64,000 nt of DNA from the NCBI GenBank assembly GCA_963669155.1, contig OZ022576.1:16555035-16619034 (forward strand), in the 5' to 3' direction. Made by a program: the position numbers and the translations under genes. This document shows positions 48,501 through 60,659 of the stretch, in pieces. Position 1 is the stretch's first letter, and each line of letters begins with the position of its first letter. A model generated the notes under the pieces. The model saw only the letters and a program-made list of their open reading frames with translations. It searched no databases and was not told where the DNA came from. The stretch comes from Arbacia lixula. Lineage: Eukaryota > Echinodermata > Echinoidea > Arbacioida > Arbaciidae.

Positions 48501-50160
48501 ATAATTTCTTGCTTTTTTGAAGGGAAGTGAGTGGCTGTATAGAATTGGAGTGTATGGCCATATAAGGTTTGAGTGCAAAGCATCCAAATGACCTTCTATA
48601 GTCGATAATACAACACCAAATACTAACAAGGAGATGGACTTTAATCATGAAATGAAGTGCATCTTCAGTGCCCCTCTTAATCATAAACCTCCCACATTAT
48701 TGATTTTCATTATTCCATCTATTATGAATTTGAGCTGAAATTTGTTGACCTTCCCCTACCAGTACTACATTATCATTTCTGCGCAGAGGACTAATCAAAA
48801 TTGTACCATTTAAATGAAATGTTATACTTACTGAATGTTTATTTTCATGCTCGGAAAGGTGGTGTTCTACAATTAAAACTTATGATTGAAGTGAACTACC
48901 AAGACAGCAACTATCATACTCTGAGCTAATTGGTTCTTCCCTATTGTAGTTACAGTTGTTGTCAGTTACAATAATTTAAAATGCAACACAGCCCAGCTGA
49001 TTAATACTTTAAGCCCTTCAGTCTGTTAATAAATAAAAACAGATTTTGGAGGTAATTTCATACGTAGTATACATTTATGATATCACAGGTAAGAGACTAA
49101 CGTGTTCAAGCTAAAAAGGCCGATGTATTCATAACTTTCTGATCATGTGCTTTATCATTCTCACTTTTAACTATTTGCCTCGCTAATTACCTTGCTTCAT
49201 CTGTACACATCGTCTCCCTATTTTAACACAACTACTGTGGAGAAATCGCGTACCACGCTCATATCAACATGTTAAAATGTTAACTTTAAGCAAACCTCTC
49301 CTGCTATCCTGATTGACAGAGCATGGATTATAAATACCACTTTTTATGATATTCATCACTCTCATGTTTGCAGTCAGCACTAATAGCAGTGGTGTTTACA
49401 TTTCATTTTGCGCTCGTGAAGCTCTATTGATTCTTGATATGAAGCAGTCAGAAACCTTGGAAACCGCGGTTAACTAATACTTGGTAAACGAGGCGTCATG
49501 GAGAATGATACCCATCATGTGAGTCCAGGTTTGTTTGCCATCAAGGCATTGATGAAAGCAGCCATGTTTGCAAGATCAAGACAACAGATTCCCTTTTAGA
49601 CCTGTATTATGAAGTTAGGTCTTTAAAGTCTTTACATGTCATTGTTATGCAAAGCAGCATTTCATCTGCAAAAAGGGTTCCACTGTTATCTAATGTCAAT
49701 ATCAATCAGTGAATTATACATTTAATTGATTTGTGCATGTTTATTTCCTGTCATTCCCCATGCTCATCAAGGTAGAACATCATAAAAGGCCATCAAACTG
49801 ATTGGCATTTAATTCAATATTTAACCAGGTCTGAGTTAACACATAATTTAGTATTATAGATGATTTAAAAACTTTGCTGTGAAGAAGTTAACATTTTCTA
49901 TAACTCGAAGCAATAACTTTTCCATCATTATTTTTCAATTGGATTACATTTTATTTTGATGTGTTGCTATTTGAGTATGAATAAAACATGTATCATTTAT
50001 GATGGATGAATATGTGATTATTTTTGAGCACTTAGTCAGTAGCTGGTGTAAGTCAATGTATATTCACAAAATTAAATCATGTGTAAAGGTCAGAAGCATT
50101 CAGAAGAAAACATTGACTACTGCAATGAATACAAAGAAGAAGCAGAAGATCACACATAAG
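45516..50160. other. Non-coding AT-rich region, no exon recognised
   Basis: Includes a C run at 46236-46246, a purine-rich stretch at 47240-47660 that gives false Ser/Phe-rich frames, and an unassigned frame at 48355-48684. Direction and transcription are unknown. Confidence 0.5.
48355..48684 (-). other. Unassigned 109-codon minus-strand frame
   Basis: Opens with an ATG and has a protein-like composition in its second half (KKLSAEISRACG, ANNGDIRTIDEALDHAIRG). I recognise no family. It might be a fragment of a retroelement or random; an overlapping frame of similar length exists on the same strand, which lowers confidence. Confidence 0.2.
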
Positions 50161-50166
50161 AGAAAG

Positions 50167-50225
50167 ATTAAGGAGAAGAAGAAGAAGAAAAAGAAGAAGA
50201 AGAAGAAGAAGAAGAAGAAGAAGAA

Positions 50226-50257
<32 letters not shown>

Positions 50258-50290
50258 AGAAAGAAAAAGATAAAAGGGGGGCGAGACAAA
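50167..50290. repeat. (AAG)n microsatellite
   Basis: About 100 bases of AAG triplets with a few GG interruptions; the poly-Lys, poly-Leu, poly-Phe and poly-Ser frames in both strands come from it. Confidence 0.95.
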
Positions 50291-50419
50291 GAAAAGAATA
50301 TTGAAAAGAAGAAGTTCCAGCAAAAGAAGAACAATTGGAAGAATGGAAGAAGAATAAGAACAAGAACAAGAAGTTAAAGAAGAACAAGAAAAGCTGTATT
50401 CATGAGGCTTTGTCATTGA

Positions 50420-53400
50420 TATTCTTTCCTGGACGTGATATAACCACGGCTCTACAGCGTAATGTACACTGGGCTCAGATGCGATCCCCTACTGACATAC
50501 CCTAGTATCCCACAAAGTAATGACCTTGGAATGGGCAGGAGAAAGGACAAAAAATCAGAGTATTTCTTCAAACCAACCCTGAACATTGCCCCCAATCTCT
50601 TTTCTCCTACCTCAATGGTGCATGCCACCTTTTGGTACACAACCATTTCCACATTTTTTTCCATGTTCATATACATCGAGACTGAAATGCTACGTGACAT
50701 CTAGCATGCCTCAGGCATAACCAACCATTTGTATGCCAGATAAAGTGTTGTTCTATGGAATTTCTGCGTAAATACTTGCAAAACAATGCATCAATTTTTA
50801 GTTAAAGCGTACTCTCTGAAAGAGCTTTATTCTACATGTAATGGTATTTAGGAGATCCTCTGGTAAATTAGTGAGTCAATAATGGGCGGAAAGACTATAG
50901 GAGTATTACAAATGGTTGGTCCCCTGAATTTTAAAGCCCACCATTCAGGTAGTCAACTGCAAAATCACAAGTGAAAATTACGTTTTAGAACTTAAGAATA
51001 CTTGGTCACCAGAGAAAATACTTAGAATACTGGGCAGTTTACTGCACCCAGGAATTTAAAATTAAAAAAAAATGAAATGAAACATTCGTCTAGAAAGATT
51101 CTCTTTGTGTGGAGGACCACCAGGCGCTACTAGCCAGCAGTCTCTGACATTGCATCACTTGAACCCCACAACTCCAGAATTCAATCTTTTGTAATCTTTC
51201 TTTTGTCCGAACGCCCCTCCTCAAGTCTTTATCACAAGATTAAGTTATGTATATACTACTGTTCATATAGGACCTTATTGCACCTAGCTTTTCAACAAAT
51301 GAAACTTAATATTCACGGTAACTACCATGACAGCAGCTGCAATGCCCAGAGCTCAATAGCTGTTACCATGGTAACCAACATAGATTGTAAATTACAATAA
51401 TTGAAGAACGAGAGTACATGACCCAGACCCAGACTGGTATTTGTTTGTGGTTACAAAGTAAACTTCTTGCTCACATAAATATAAAAAAAAAGTAAACTTC
51501 TTGCTGACAAAACATGGCTTCAAGTGGTTTGAAACATGACAATTAAAATTTGTTACAAGTAATGTTTCATAAAAATCTTTAAAAATGTAATCATTCACAA
51601 AAGCAATCAATCAGTTCTAATAACATAGGACAGCATAAATATGCCTCTCATAACAGCTAGGCTCAACAGTTGTCTCACACTTAAATATAGTATACTTTGT
51701 ATGTGTATATTTTTCGAAGTGTGTGCCCACTAATTCCAACTAAGCTTACATTCCAGACATTAAAATACTTGAAGGAACGTCAACCTGAACGTCAACCTGA
51801 AGGAACAATGGCTCCTAAAACTTGGAGATGGGATTTGTGACAATGCACATTGCTTCCATAGCACCCTCTCACAAACGCTCACCACCCCTCATTTCATGTG
51901 GTTGTTTATGTTTTGTTGGAAACCTTTAATCATTAAACTATGAGTCAGCAAAAAATTGCAGTGATTTTCAGCCTATTTGAACAACAGAATGTCAGATCTT
52001 TAATGAACTGATCATCATCAATCAGGAATCAAGAGGTAATTAAGATGTCATTTAGCTGTTGGATAAGCTTGACAGTGTCGCATATTCACCTATTTTATAT
52101 GTAGAGATTACACGATGGTCCATCGTTCAGTGATGTGGGTGTATGACATCTACATAGTTTATCACTACAGTATATCTATCTGGTTATGTGTGTACTCAAT
52201 GGTCTATAACATGTGTTTTATGAATTTAACTGCTCAAGTATATTCCATTCAGTGACATGTGTTTAATATGTTCTTTGGCTAAAGTATATTTCACACAATG
52301 ACATGTGTAAAACATGTTTTATTGATGAAATATAGTCCATAAAGGGAAATGTGTATTCCACCGCTTGTTTTTGATGAACATCTTGCTTAATATGGCATGT
52401 ACATGTAGCTATCACAGTTTTTAGCTCTTAATTCAACTGAACTCTAGAAAAAAATATACATCAGCAAGCCAAGTTCTTTTTATTGGAATTACATGATTAT
52501 TGATGCTGTTTTATGAGTACAGTATATGAAAAAATCCTTACTTGCTAAAACATTACTCATTTAAGAACTTGCATCGGAACATTGGAGTTTAAGTGGATTA
52601 GACATGTTTACCCATGTGAGTATTGCAATCAAAGTATTCTGTGACATGGAACAGCACTTTGCCAATTTGAGGAGTGATCAATCATAAATTAAACATAACT
52701 CCTTTATTTCTTGTTCAAAATTGTGAAAACTTACACTGATCTGTTTCTTGTATTTTTTTAAACTGCAGATAAACTTTACGCTGACGAGGGACAACACCTT
52801 TTAACTTCCTGAAATGAAGAAAAGGGATAACTCCATGTCTAAATTGACTCCAGTATTAAAGTGTTCCCTTTGTTATTGGCACATTGCAAAATATAACCAT
52901 GCTTTGTGTATTGCCAAGAACAAAGGGTAATGGAACTGTGTTTGAATAAAAATCTATGTTTGGTGACTGTATAATTATTCAGATAAATCTTTCAGAAGAG
53001 ACATAGCTCTCAAATTTTGAGGTCAAAAGCTATATAGACATGATATTTTTCAAGAGTGCTTTATTTTCTCAAATACAAACAAAATATGACTCATCCATAT
53101 TGATTAAATATCATTTACAAAATATTAAAAACCAAACGTTTTTCCCCTAAAAGAAATGAAAGGATGACCAAAGAGTTCAGCATTTTACGAACGTCACAAC
53201 AGCACTTCAGGAAATCCACAAAGACAAATATTTTCGTACGGGACATTTTATCTCAAAAAGAAGGATTGAATGAACATCTCTGTACTGACATGCTAGAGTA
53301 GCTGGAAGAGAGATGAAGCGCTAGCAAGTCTGTGTCGCGAGATAAATCCATCTACTTGTCATCCCACAAAGCATTGGGTTTCCTGCACGACCAGGGATAC

Positions 53401-55361
53401 AATCTCATTTGCAATGCATCGAAAATTGCAAGGAAACAGTCGGACTGTGAGCGGAAAGCCGGATTGTGTAGCACGCAGCTGCATGTAAGTGAGCCTGCGA
53501 AGGGAGAGCAGACACTTGGACAAGATGTGGTCCCACCTATGGGGAACGGTGTAGGGGAGGTTTCATCGCATTCAGCAGAAATCGCGTATTGTGCTGAGAA
53601 GGCGATTACATTACATCCTGAAATGATCACCACAATGGTTAGAGGAAGGACAAAAAACTATACAAGCTGGGAGCTCAATATCATCCACTGTCAGGGTGGA
53701 CTTTAATGAAAATATACAGACTTTTGTAGACAAAAGCAGCAATATGTCAAGTTCAACAGTAATCAAATGATCACATCATTTACTTTAATGAATAGAGTTA
53801 CATACATACAGTAGCAGCATACAAATCTTATCCAGTGGTGCTGCAGTAAAAAGTTGAACTTTAAAAAGGAGAAATTAAATACAATTCTTCTTCGCATGCC
53901 ATCCTGAAAAGATGAAGAGATAAAGAATAGTGCACTTCATTACGTTCATTGGTACAATGAAGATGAAGAGATCAGTTGATTGAAATCGAATATGATCATT
54001 AATAATCTACTGTTGATTTACTGATATTGATCGGGAAATAACATTACAAGTTTGAAAGATTGGTCAGATCCTTGAGGCAAGCAAATATTAGTGTTGTGAG
54101 TTCACATCTTCTTTAGATATGACAGAATGAATGACAAAGAGAGATACAGACAAACAGAACTAGAGTGAGAAACGTACAAAGACCAGCAGATAGAAGGAGA
54201 CAGAGACAGTGGTAGATAAATAGAGAGAGTGGGGACAAAGAAGAGAGAGAGAGGGCAGAAAGGGTGTAAGAGAGACATGGAGACAAAGAGACGCAGTGCA
54301 GAATGCAAGAAAATATTAGAGAATGTTGGGATTGGGAGAGAGTAAGAAAAAAGGTGAGGTGGGGTGAGACAAAAATCAAAGAGAATGGACGATAGGGCTT
54401 ATACAAAACCAATTCTGAAGACCCTCCCATCCTAACCGAAGACATGAACTCCTATCCTTCTACAGGACATGACATCATGTGGGAGTGGGATGTAGCTGAT
54501 GGAATCCTAGAAGTCAGCTCATTTTCTCGTTGTGGTGATTGCACTTTCCCCAAGACACGATCTGCATAATAACTACCCTCCCCCCTTAATAAACACACAC
54601 ACACACACACACACACCCACACCTGTCTGTCTGGATGGAATGTTAATCCTTACTTTTTATTCTTTCATCTTTTCTTTGAAGTTCCTCATGTGCAACTTTG
54701 TTTAAATTGTCACGGCAACAGCTTCCAACCAGCTTTAGAGAAAATTGGCGACCAGTGGAATGTTTTTTAAGGTTTATATGAAACAGAAATTGTAATGACA
54801 TTATCTCAAAATTGAAATACAACACAAGACATTCAAATAATCAAGTCAACATTCAATACACAAAGGTTCACACGTCACTGACTAAATCTGCTTGGAAAGA
54901 TTTGACACAAAAGTTGCACCCTCCCTAAACCCCCTTCCCTCCCCTTCCACTCATCACTCCCCAGTCAAGTCAAGAGGCAAGACTCATTACCATCTTGCCA
55001 TGAAAGGGGTTCCATCAAGGGGTAGAGTCAACAGCACTGGTAAATGATCGTCGCCCCACTTACAGCCGAGTGCTGTTTTACACCCCATATGGACTTTTTA
55101 TCCATGCAGTCCCATCAGCAAACCCTCTTTCCTTCCTTCCTCTTTCCTCCTACTTTTCTCACTTTCTAAACCCCTCCCCCCCCCCCCTCTCTATCTCTCT
55201 CTCTCACTCTATGTTTCCCCATCTTGTTGTATACCCTGCCTTGGTCCCCTTTCTCTCTTCTTTCTGATTGGGCTTCATTTCCATCCCTCCATTATCCCCT
55301 TCCCAGAAAGATGGAGATAGAGAAATAGGAAACGATAGGGATAGAGAGGAACAGAGCAGGA

Positions 55362-55365
<4 letters not shown>
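50420..55365. other. Non-coding AT-rich region, no exon recognised
   Basis: Contains a degenerate 46-base tandem repeat at 52165-52380, a short (CA)n at 54592-54616 and GA-rich DNA at 54120-54370. The frame at 53332-53706 lacks an ATG start and a recognised domain. Confidence 0.5.
52165..52380. repeat. Degenerate tandem repeat, about 46-bp unit
   Basis: Units begin AAGTATATTCCATTCAGTGA (52235), AAAGTATATTTCACACAATG (52281) and GAAATATAGTCCATAAAGGG (52327), each followed by ACATGTGT- or AAATGTGT-like sequence. Weaker copies precede them. Confidence 0.6.
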
Positions 55366-55408
<43 letters not shown>

Positions 55409-55438
55409 AGAAAGAGAGAGAGAGAGAGTGAGAGAGAA

Positions 55439-55478
<40 letters not shown>
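55366..55478. repeat. (GA)n microsatellite
   Basis: GA runs with AAGA and TGAGA interruptions. Flanked at 55090-55265 by C/T-rich DNA, so the two strands are asymmetric in purine content across the block. Confidence 0.93.
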
Positions 55479-55480
<2 letters not shown>

Positions 55481-58400
55481 GACAGAGAAAGAGAGTGGAG
55501 GACTGAGGGCGTAGAGATATATAGACTAAGAGGGAAAATCTAAATCTCATTTCTTGAGCCCTAGCCCCTTCTCTCAATTTGCTGCCCATTCCATGATGTA
55601 ATCTCATCACTCCCCACCTTTCATCTCACACCATTTTCTCTAGAGGAGGGTTCACACCATAACATCTTCCTACATGGAAAGGAGAAACTCTGCAACAAAT
55701 GGCACTGTTCATGAAGAGCTACAGTGTGTGGGATGTACAACTGGAATATATATCTTCCGTGCATAAATATCTAGAAGGACTTGCGATGGCCGTACATTAT
55801 TTGTGAGGTAAACCACCACATGAAGAATACATAGACATACCTGTATCTTTCCTTCCTTGTCTTCTTTCTCTCCTCCTTTCCATTTGTCACCATTCCCTTC
55901 CTCTTTACCTCCTCGTCATCTCACATGTGCAAATTGAATATTGTGCATTTCATTGATCCAGATTCATCTACCATATTTTGTCATACATGCCTACATTCCC
56001 ATCCCCCTCTCTGCCTGCCTCTCTCTTTCAGAGTGTCTTTCACACAAACAGACACATCCATACACACATTCATGTATACTGACTCATCTTCTCACTCTCT
56101 TATTTCTCCTCCTCTCCTGTCCTCCCACCCACACTGCCCCCACTCCTCACCGCACACCTCCCCCCCCCCCTCTTCTCTTTACCCTTCTTGTTCCTCTTCT
56201 CCCTTCCTCCATCCTACTGTCTCCCCATTTGCAGGCAGAGAGTCTGCATGTACACACATGCAGAAGACACATTTGTCATATCACCTTCTGCAAGTTTTCC
56301 CCTAATGAAACATCATTAATCAGTGAGATTGTAGTCTGTTCTCTTCAGTCTCGGTTCTTTAAATACGATTTCAACTCTTTATGCGCTATTGATGCATTTG
56401 TGCAGCATTTTGTCTGGCACGGAAAGGGTTAACCGTCTTCTGGTAAACCACACCCGTTGCCTGTCCCCTCCTACCCTCCTTGCTTCCCGCCTTAATAATC
56501 TGAGAGCCCTTCCTGATGGGGCCTTTGAGGGAAGATCCTATCACAATCCTGCTGCTTCTATCCCAACCTGATAACCAAGCCAGCCCATCTCTCATTTCAT
56601 TGCCCTCTATCCCACTTTATCTTCTAGAAAACAAACACGTCCCTGGTTAAGGTTTTTGACCGGTGACTACACTCCCCCCAACTTTCCACTAAGGGTGCTT
56701 TTATCAATTCTTTTCAAGTCCATAATCAATGTTTTCAAATATGATCAGAAATGCTGATTCTAACTTCAGAAAGTTGATAAACACAGCTCTCTACATTCCT
56801 TTTTTTTTCTTTTGAAAGAGTCATATAATTTCTTCCTCTCAAAGAAAGATAACAATATGTTTTTTTCATCAACTGATAAAGATGACCGTGTTGGCCAATC
56901 TAACTGAAGTGGATGTCACCTCAATATTCATTGGTCTCCCATTTCTTCTTGCACTTTTTTGTTATCTTATCCTGCTTTGATCATCTGTGTCTTCATTTCT
57001 TATTCTTCCTCTTCTCTTATGTGATTAAACATCATTGATGTCATCTGTTAACATTCAACTACATGGCCTTGATAGAAGCCACCCATGACCACTTCCCTTC
57101 AGTCAATCCTCTCACTCATGATTTTCATATGACAATATTGCTGTTCATCTTCTTCTTCTTTTTTTGTATTTGTGATCATCATTATGTGATCTTCCTCTGA
57201 TTCAATACTGCCAAAAACAGGTCATAAATCAAAGATACAATTACAAGTTTGCCTCTCCTTCAGAGTTCTTGTACAAACAGCTACCTCCTGCAATTTCCAT
57301 GAAAGCATTTAAGCAAAAGAAATTGATCCTGTCTTCTGAGACAAATTAATCTCCACTCACTGATCATTTCTCTATTGCATATCAAAGCAACACATCAATT
57401 CTCACCTCCCGGTAACACTTCACTAACATTGAACAGAAACATGCAGACTTTTCTATCACTGTATCCTCTGCGTCCTTCCCATTCCTGACCACTTTTCCAC
57501 AAGATAATTTTCTGAAAATTCATTTCATTAGAAATGCCAACCGGAAATAAAATCTCCTTTTTCTTTCTTCTCTCGACACACTTACAATCTTATCCCCGGA
57601 TCCTTGATTTTCATATTGGATTGTACCAGCCTCGTTGCGTACAAATTTAAATGGTATATTTTGCCCGTAGCCAAACAAAATAATCTGCACTGCAGAAATC
57701 TCATATGGATGAGAGATATCACAATCGAAGCGGGAGTAAAACTAGGCACGCTCTCTCTCTTCCTCTCTCCCTCCCTCTTTGTGCAAACTCGCCGGGTCCC
57801 AATTTGCCAATTCATTCCTCATCCAATGTAATCTAGATCTGTCATCAACATCTTGCCTGTACATGCCTTGGTTCAATCTACGCACTCTGTACTTTTCATC
57901 AAGTGATTCTTTTTTTTATCTCTCAAGCAGAATGTTGACCTGATTTGGCGTGGGATCATATTAAGAGAATCTGAAAGCATTTATTTTCAGTATCGTCACA
58001 TTACCATTGACCAGAAATGCCCTGGTGGTAAAGGTTGGGGCAGCGAGAAACAGATTTATTATCAAATCCTGCTGGTTCTAAAAAAAATCTTAATTTTTTA
58101 AAATTGATTTCTGATATCAAGCATTACTGACAGCAAGCCAAAATGTCTTTCATCAGTAAGTAATAAATTTGGTGGATTAAACTGCAATAGAATGTATAAA
58201 AAAAATCTTGAAAAACAGATCAACTGCAAGAAGTTCTAATAAACATTACAGTCACATATTTCAACATAAATTATTGTTTCTTACTGAAATTTACAAAACA
58301 AATATGAAGGAATTTCTTTTCACATAGCCACTAAAACTTCCAAGTGAGCATGTAAATAAAATAGAATGGTGATAACCGCAAGGGCATTAATGTAGCTTCT

Positions 58401-60436
58401 GAAAATTTTCTCGTCATTGCGGGAAAATACCTGACAGACAGTACAGGGCAAATAAAACATCGGAACATGAATTCCACCTCCCCTCCTTAACACTGATCTG
58501 CAAAATGGCCCAAAAAATCCTTTCCAGAGAGTGTATCCTTTGCTCTGGCCAAACAAGAAGACATGACAATCTTGGCAATGGCAGAGCTTCTATCTCAGAT
58601 CATCTGTAAACACCGCTAAGAGAACCCCCTGTCTCTGTTTGCTGTTCCCTCCCTAAATCCCTGTAGAAGTGCATGTGTAATGAATATGGGTCTGCAAATA
58701 TGCCAAATGCAGGGTAGCATGGTCTGTACATGAAGATTACACGATGTTAGTCTATAAGTATCAAATATGCCTTTAATTTTAACAACAGCATTAAAATGTG
58801 AACAATATCAACATTCTTTGATTCTGTATTTTCACATGCATGTAATGGGCTAGAAAGAATTCATCCCCCCTAAAAAAAAAACGAAATGATGCAATGGACA
58901 AATAAATTGTAGAAATATCATCCACCTATCTGTATTATTAATCTGATATTATCTACTTTTATTCAACACAATAAAGATATCGGTCTAAGAAATGTTCAAG
59001 TTCATGACCAAACTAGTCTTACAGTAAATTGTATTTTCTATACTTTTTCCAAGAACTCCAAAGAACAACCAAATTGGCTTTTAGATTGGACCTGAGCAAC
59101 GATCTTCATGTCTGCTGCAGTCATGCAGATGTCACTGCCCTTTGAATGCAAGATCGCTATCGCAAGTTTAATTCACTGTTTGACCACCCTGTCATGCTGG
59201 TTCCCTCGCATCACTACGCAATCACTCTAATCTAGCCATGCTCTGGCCTACGTTACAGTCTCAACCTAATTTCAGGGGCACTTTACAAGAACGACTGACG
59301 TCATCGGAGCAATCCTCTCACCCATGACAAGCTACACAATAATCTCTCATGCTTCGCAAATAATAACTCTATTTGCAGGAGCAGGGGGAGAAGCAGGTTT
59401 CAGAGGAAGGGGCTGGAGGGCTACATGACGGGCTCTTACGCGAGTTCCTGTCCCACCTTTTTTTCAACTTATGCCACAAATAGACCACACGCCGAATGGG
59501 AGAGGAGAGAAAGGACTGTGAGTTTGACGTCAAACAATCGTTGTGGAAGGTGAAATCACCGCCAAACGACGACGTGCCTTGTGGGGATGTGATATGAAGA
59601 AAATCAACACTTTCTCTGCGTAGGCAAAACATGTTTGTTAATTTTCTTTTGCAGCAGCATCCACATCTGTTGGCCATAGCCCCGGGTTAAAATCTCACAA
59701 TAATGAGGTTATGTTCGTCTAACAACTTGCACACTGTTAGAAGTGAGCCAACCGAAGAAAAGGAATTGATTCTCAGTAAAACCAACTCAGTAGAAAATGA
59801 TCGAATGAGATTCAAAAATTTGCATCCAACTCATGCTGCCAACATCACAGCTCAATTATGTGCTCAGATTGGATGCCATACTATTTAACAAGCATGAAAC
59901 AACAAGAACATTTCGCTATTATTTTGTAAATAATAAAAAAAAAATGTATCTCATACCTTAGAACATTTTCCCATATCTCATTTCCTTTTGTTTCCTTGCT
60001 GTCTTCCCCATCTTCCTCTGCTTCTTACAGTGCACTTCTATAGTGAATAACCATGCCATTCTGAGAACACAGCCTGTTTTCTTCTATGAAATCAAAATGT
60101 CTTTAACTGATGCAAAAATCTCTCAACTCGCAACACTCTTTGCAAGTAATTGTCAAGATGATAATAACATTTACAACTCTAATGTAATGTCATATATTCT
60201 GCACTTGGCAAGATAAGACTTTAGCTATGCGTGCAAAATAATTATTGGATTATAATGTCATCAAATATTGATGTCTATCATCTTTTTTTAGATCAAAGTG
60301 AATTCCATGAACAGATAATTAATTATTTGATTCTTTAATCACTGTGTTACTTGTACAACAGAAATACATACAAAACCTAACCTAAACAGCAAGATTGTGT
60401 GTGGCACAGTAAGGATTAAGCTTGTTGTGGTAGTTT
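55479..60436. other. Non-coding region, mostly AT-rich, C/T-rich at 55840-56230
   Basis: No exon can be assigned. A minus-strand frame at 59369-59677 in a slightly CpG-richer stretch is listed separately. Otherwise unique sequence without recognised features. Confidence 0.5.
59369..59677 (-). CDS. Hypothetical 102-residue minus-strand ORF
   Basis: The frame starts with ATG at 59677 (in-frame TAA just upstream) and begins MANRCGCCCKRKLTNMFCLR, with a basic, cysteine-rich N-terminus and a basic helix near RRVVYLWHKLKKRW. The stretch is richer in CpG than its surroundings. A GTAAGA at 59439-59434 (minus strand) could act as a splice donor ending a first exon after WDRNS. The family is not recognised. 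The phase of that donor does not match the NAXE exon at 41189, so it is not simply the missing NAXE first exon. It may be a real lineage-specific exon or chance. Confidence 0.22.
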   Translation of the reverse strand: MANRCGCCCKRKLTNMFCLRRESVDFLHITSPQGTSSFGGDFTFHNDCLTSNSQSFLSSPIRRVVYLWHKLKKRWDRNSRKSPSCSPPAPSSETCFSPCSCK

Positions 60437-60659
60437 ACATACACTCCAGCTCAAAGGAATTGGCATAGGGAAAGGGAAAGAGAAGAAAGGGAAGGACCTG
60501 CAGTTTTAAACCGCTGTATATTTTGTCCAGTTCAGAATGAAACACAATGCTTTAGCCTAAAAAGCATGTTTCATGCTGAACTGGACAAAATATACTGCAG
60601 TTTACAACTGCAGCTCCTTCCCTTTCCCTATGCCAATTCCTTTGAGCTGTAGTGTATGT
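60437..60659. repeat. Long near-perfect inverted repeat (foldback)
   Basis: The left arm ACATACACTCCAGCTCAAAG through TTTTGTCCAGTTCAGAATGA (60437-60541) is matched inverted by TCATGCTGAACTGGACAAAA through CTTTGAGCTGTAGTGTATGT (60571-60659). Only a few mismatches are seen, plus about 15 extra bases (AGAGAAGAAAGGGAA type) in the left arm. The centre, GCTTTAGCCTAAAAAGC, is itself partly palindromic. The folded stem would be about 90-100 base pairs. It is a foldback element or MITE; there is no coding capacity. Confidence 0.88.

Noticed and set aside
50077-50416. Poly-Leu, poly-Phe, poly-Ser and poly-Lys frames
   Set aside because: Translation of the (AAG)n microsatellite in different frames.
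53332-53706. 124-codon plus-strand frame
   Set aside because: It opens with GTG, lacks an ATG until late, has no recognised domain, and I see no flanking splice sites that would make it an exon in that frame.
57401-57450. Minus-strand donor GAG-GTGAGA as the end of the missing NAXE exon 1
   Set aside because: The preceding frame does not give the expected peptide or the required phase, and no start region was found.
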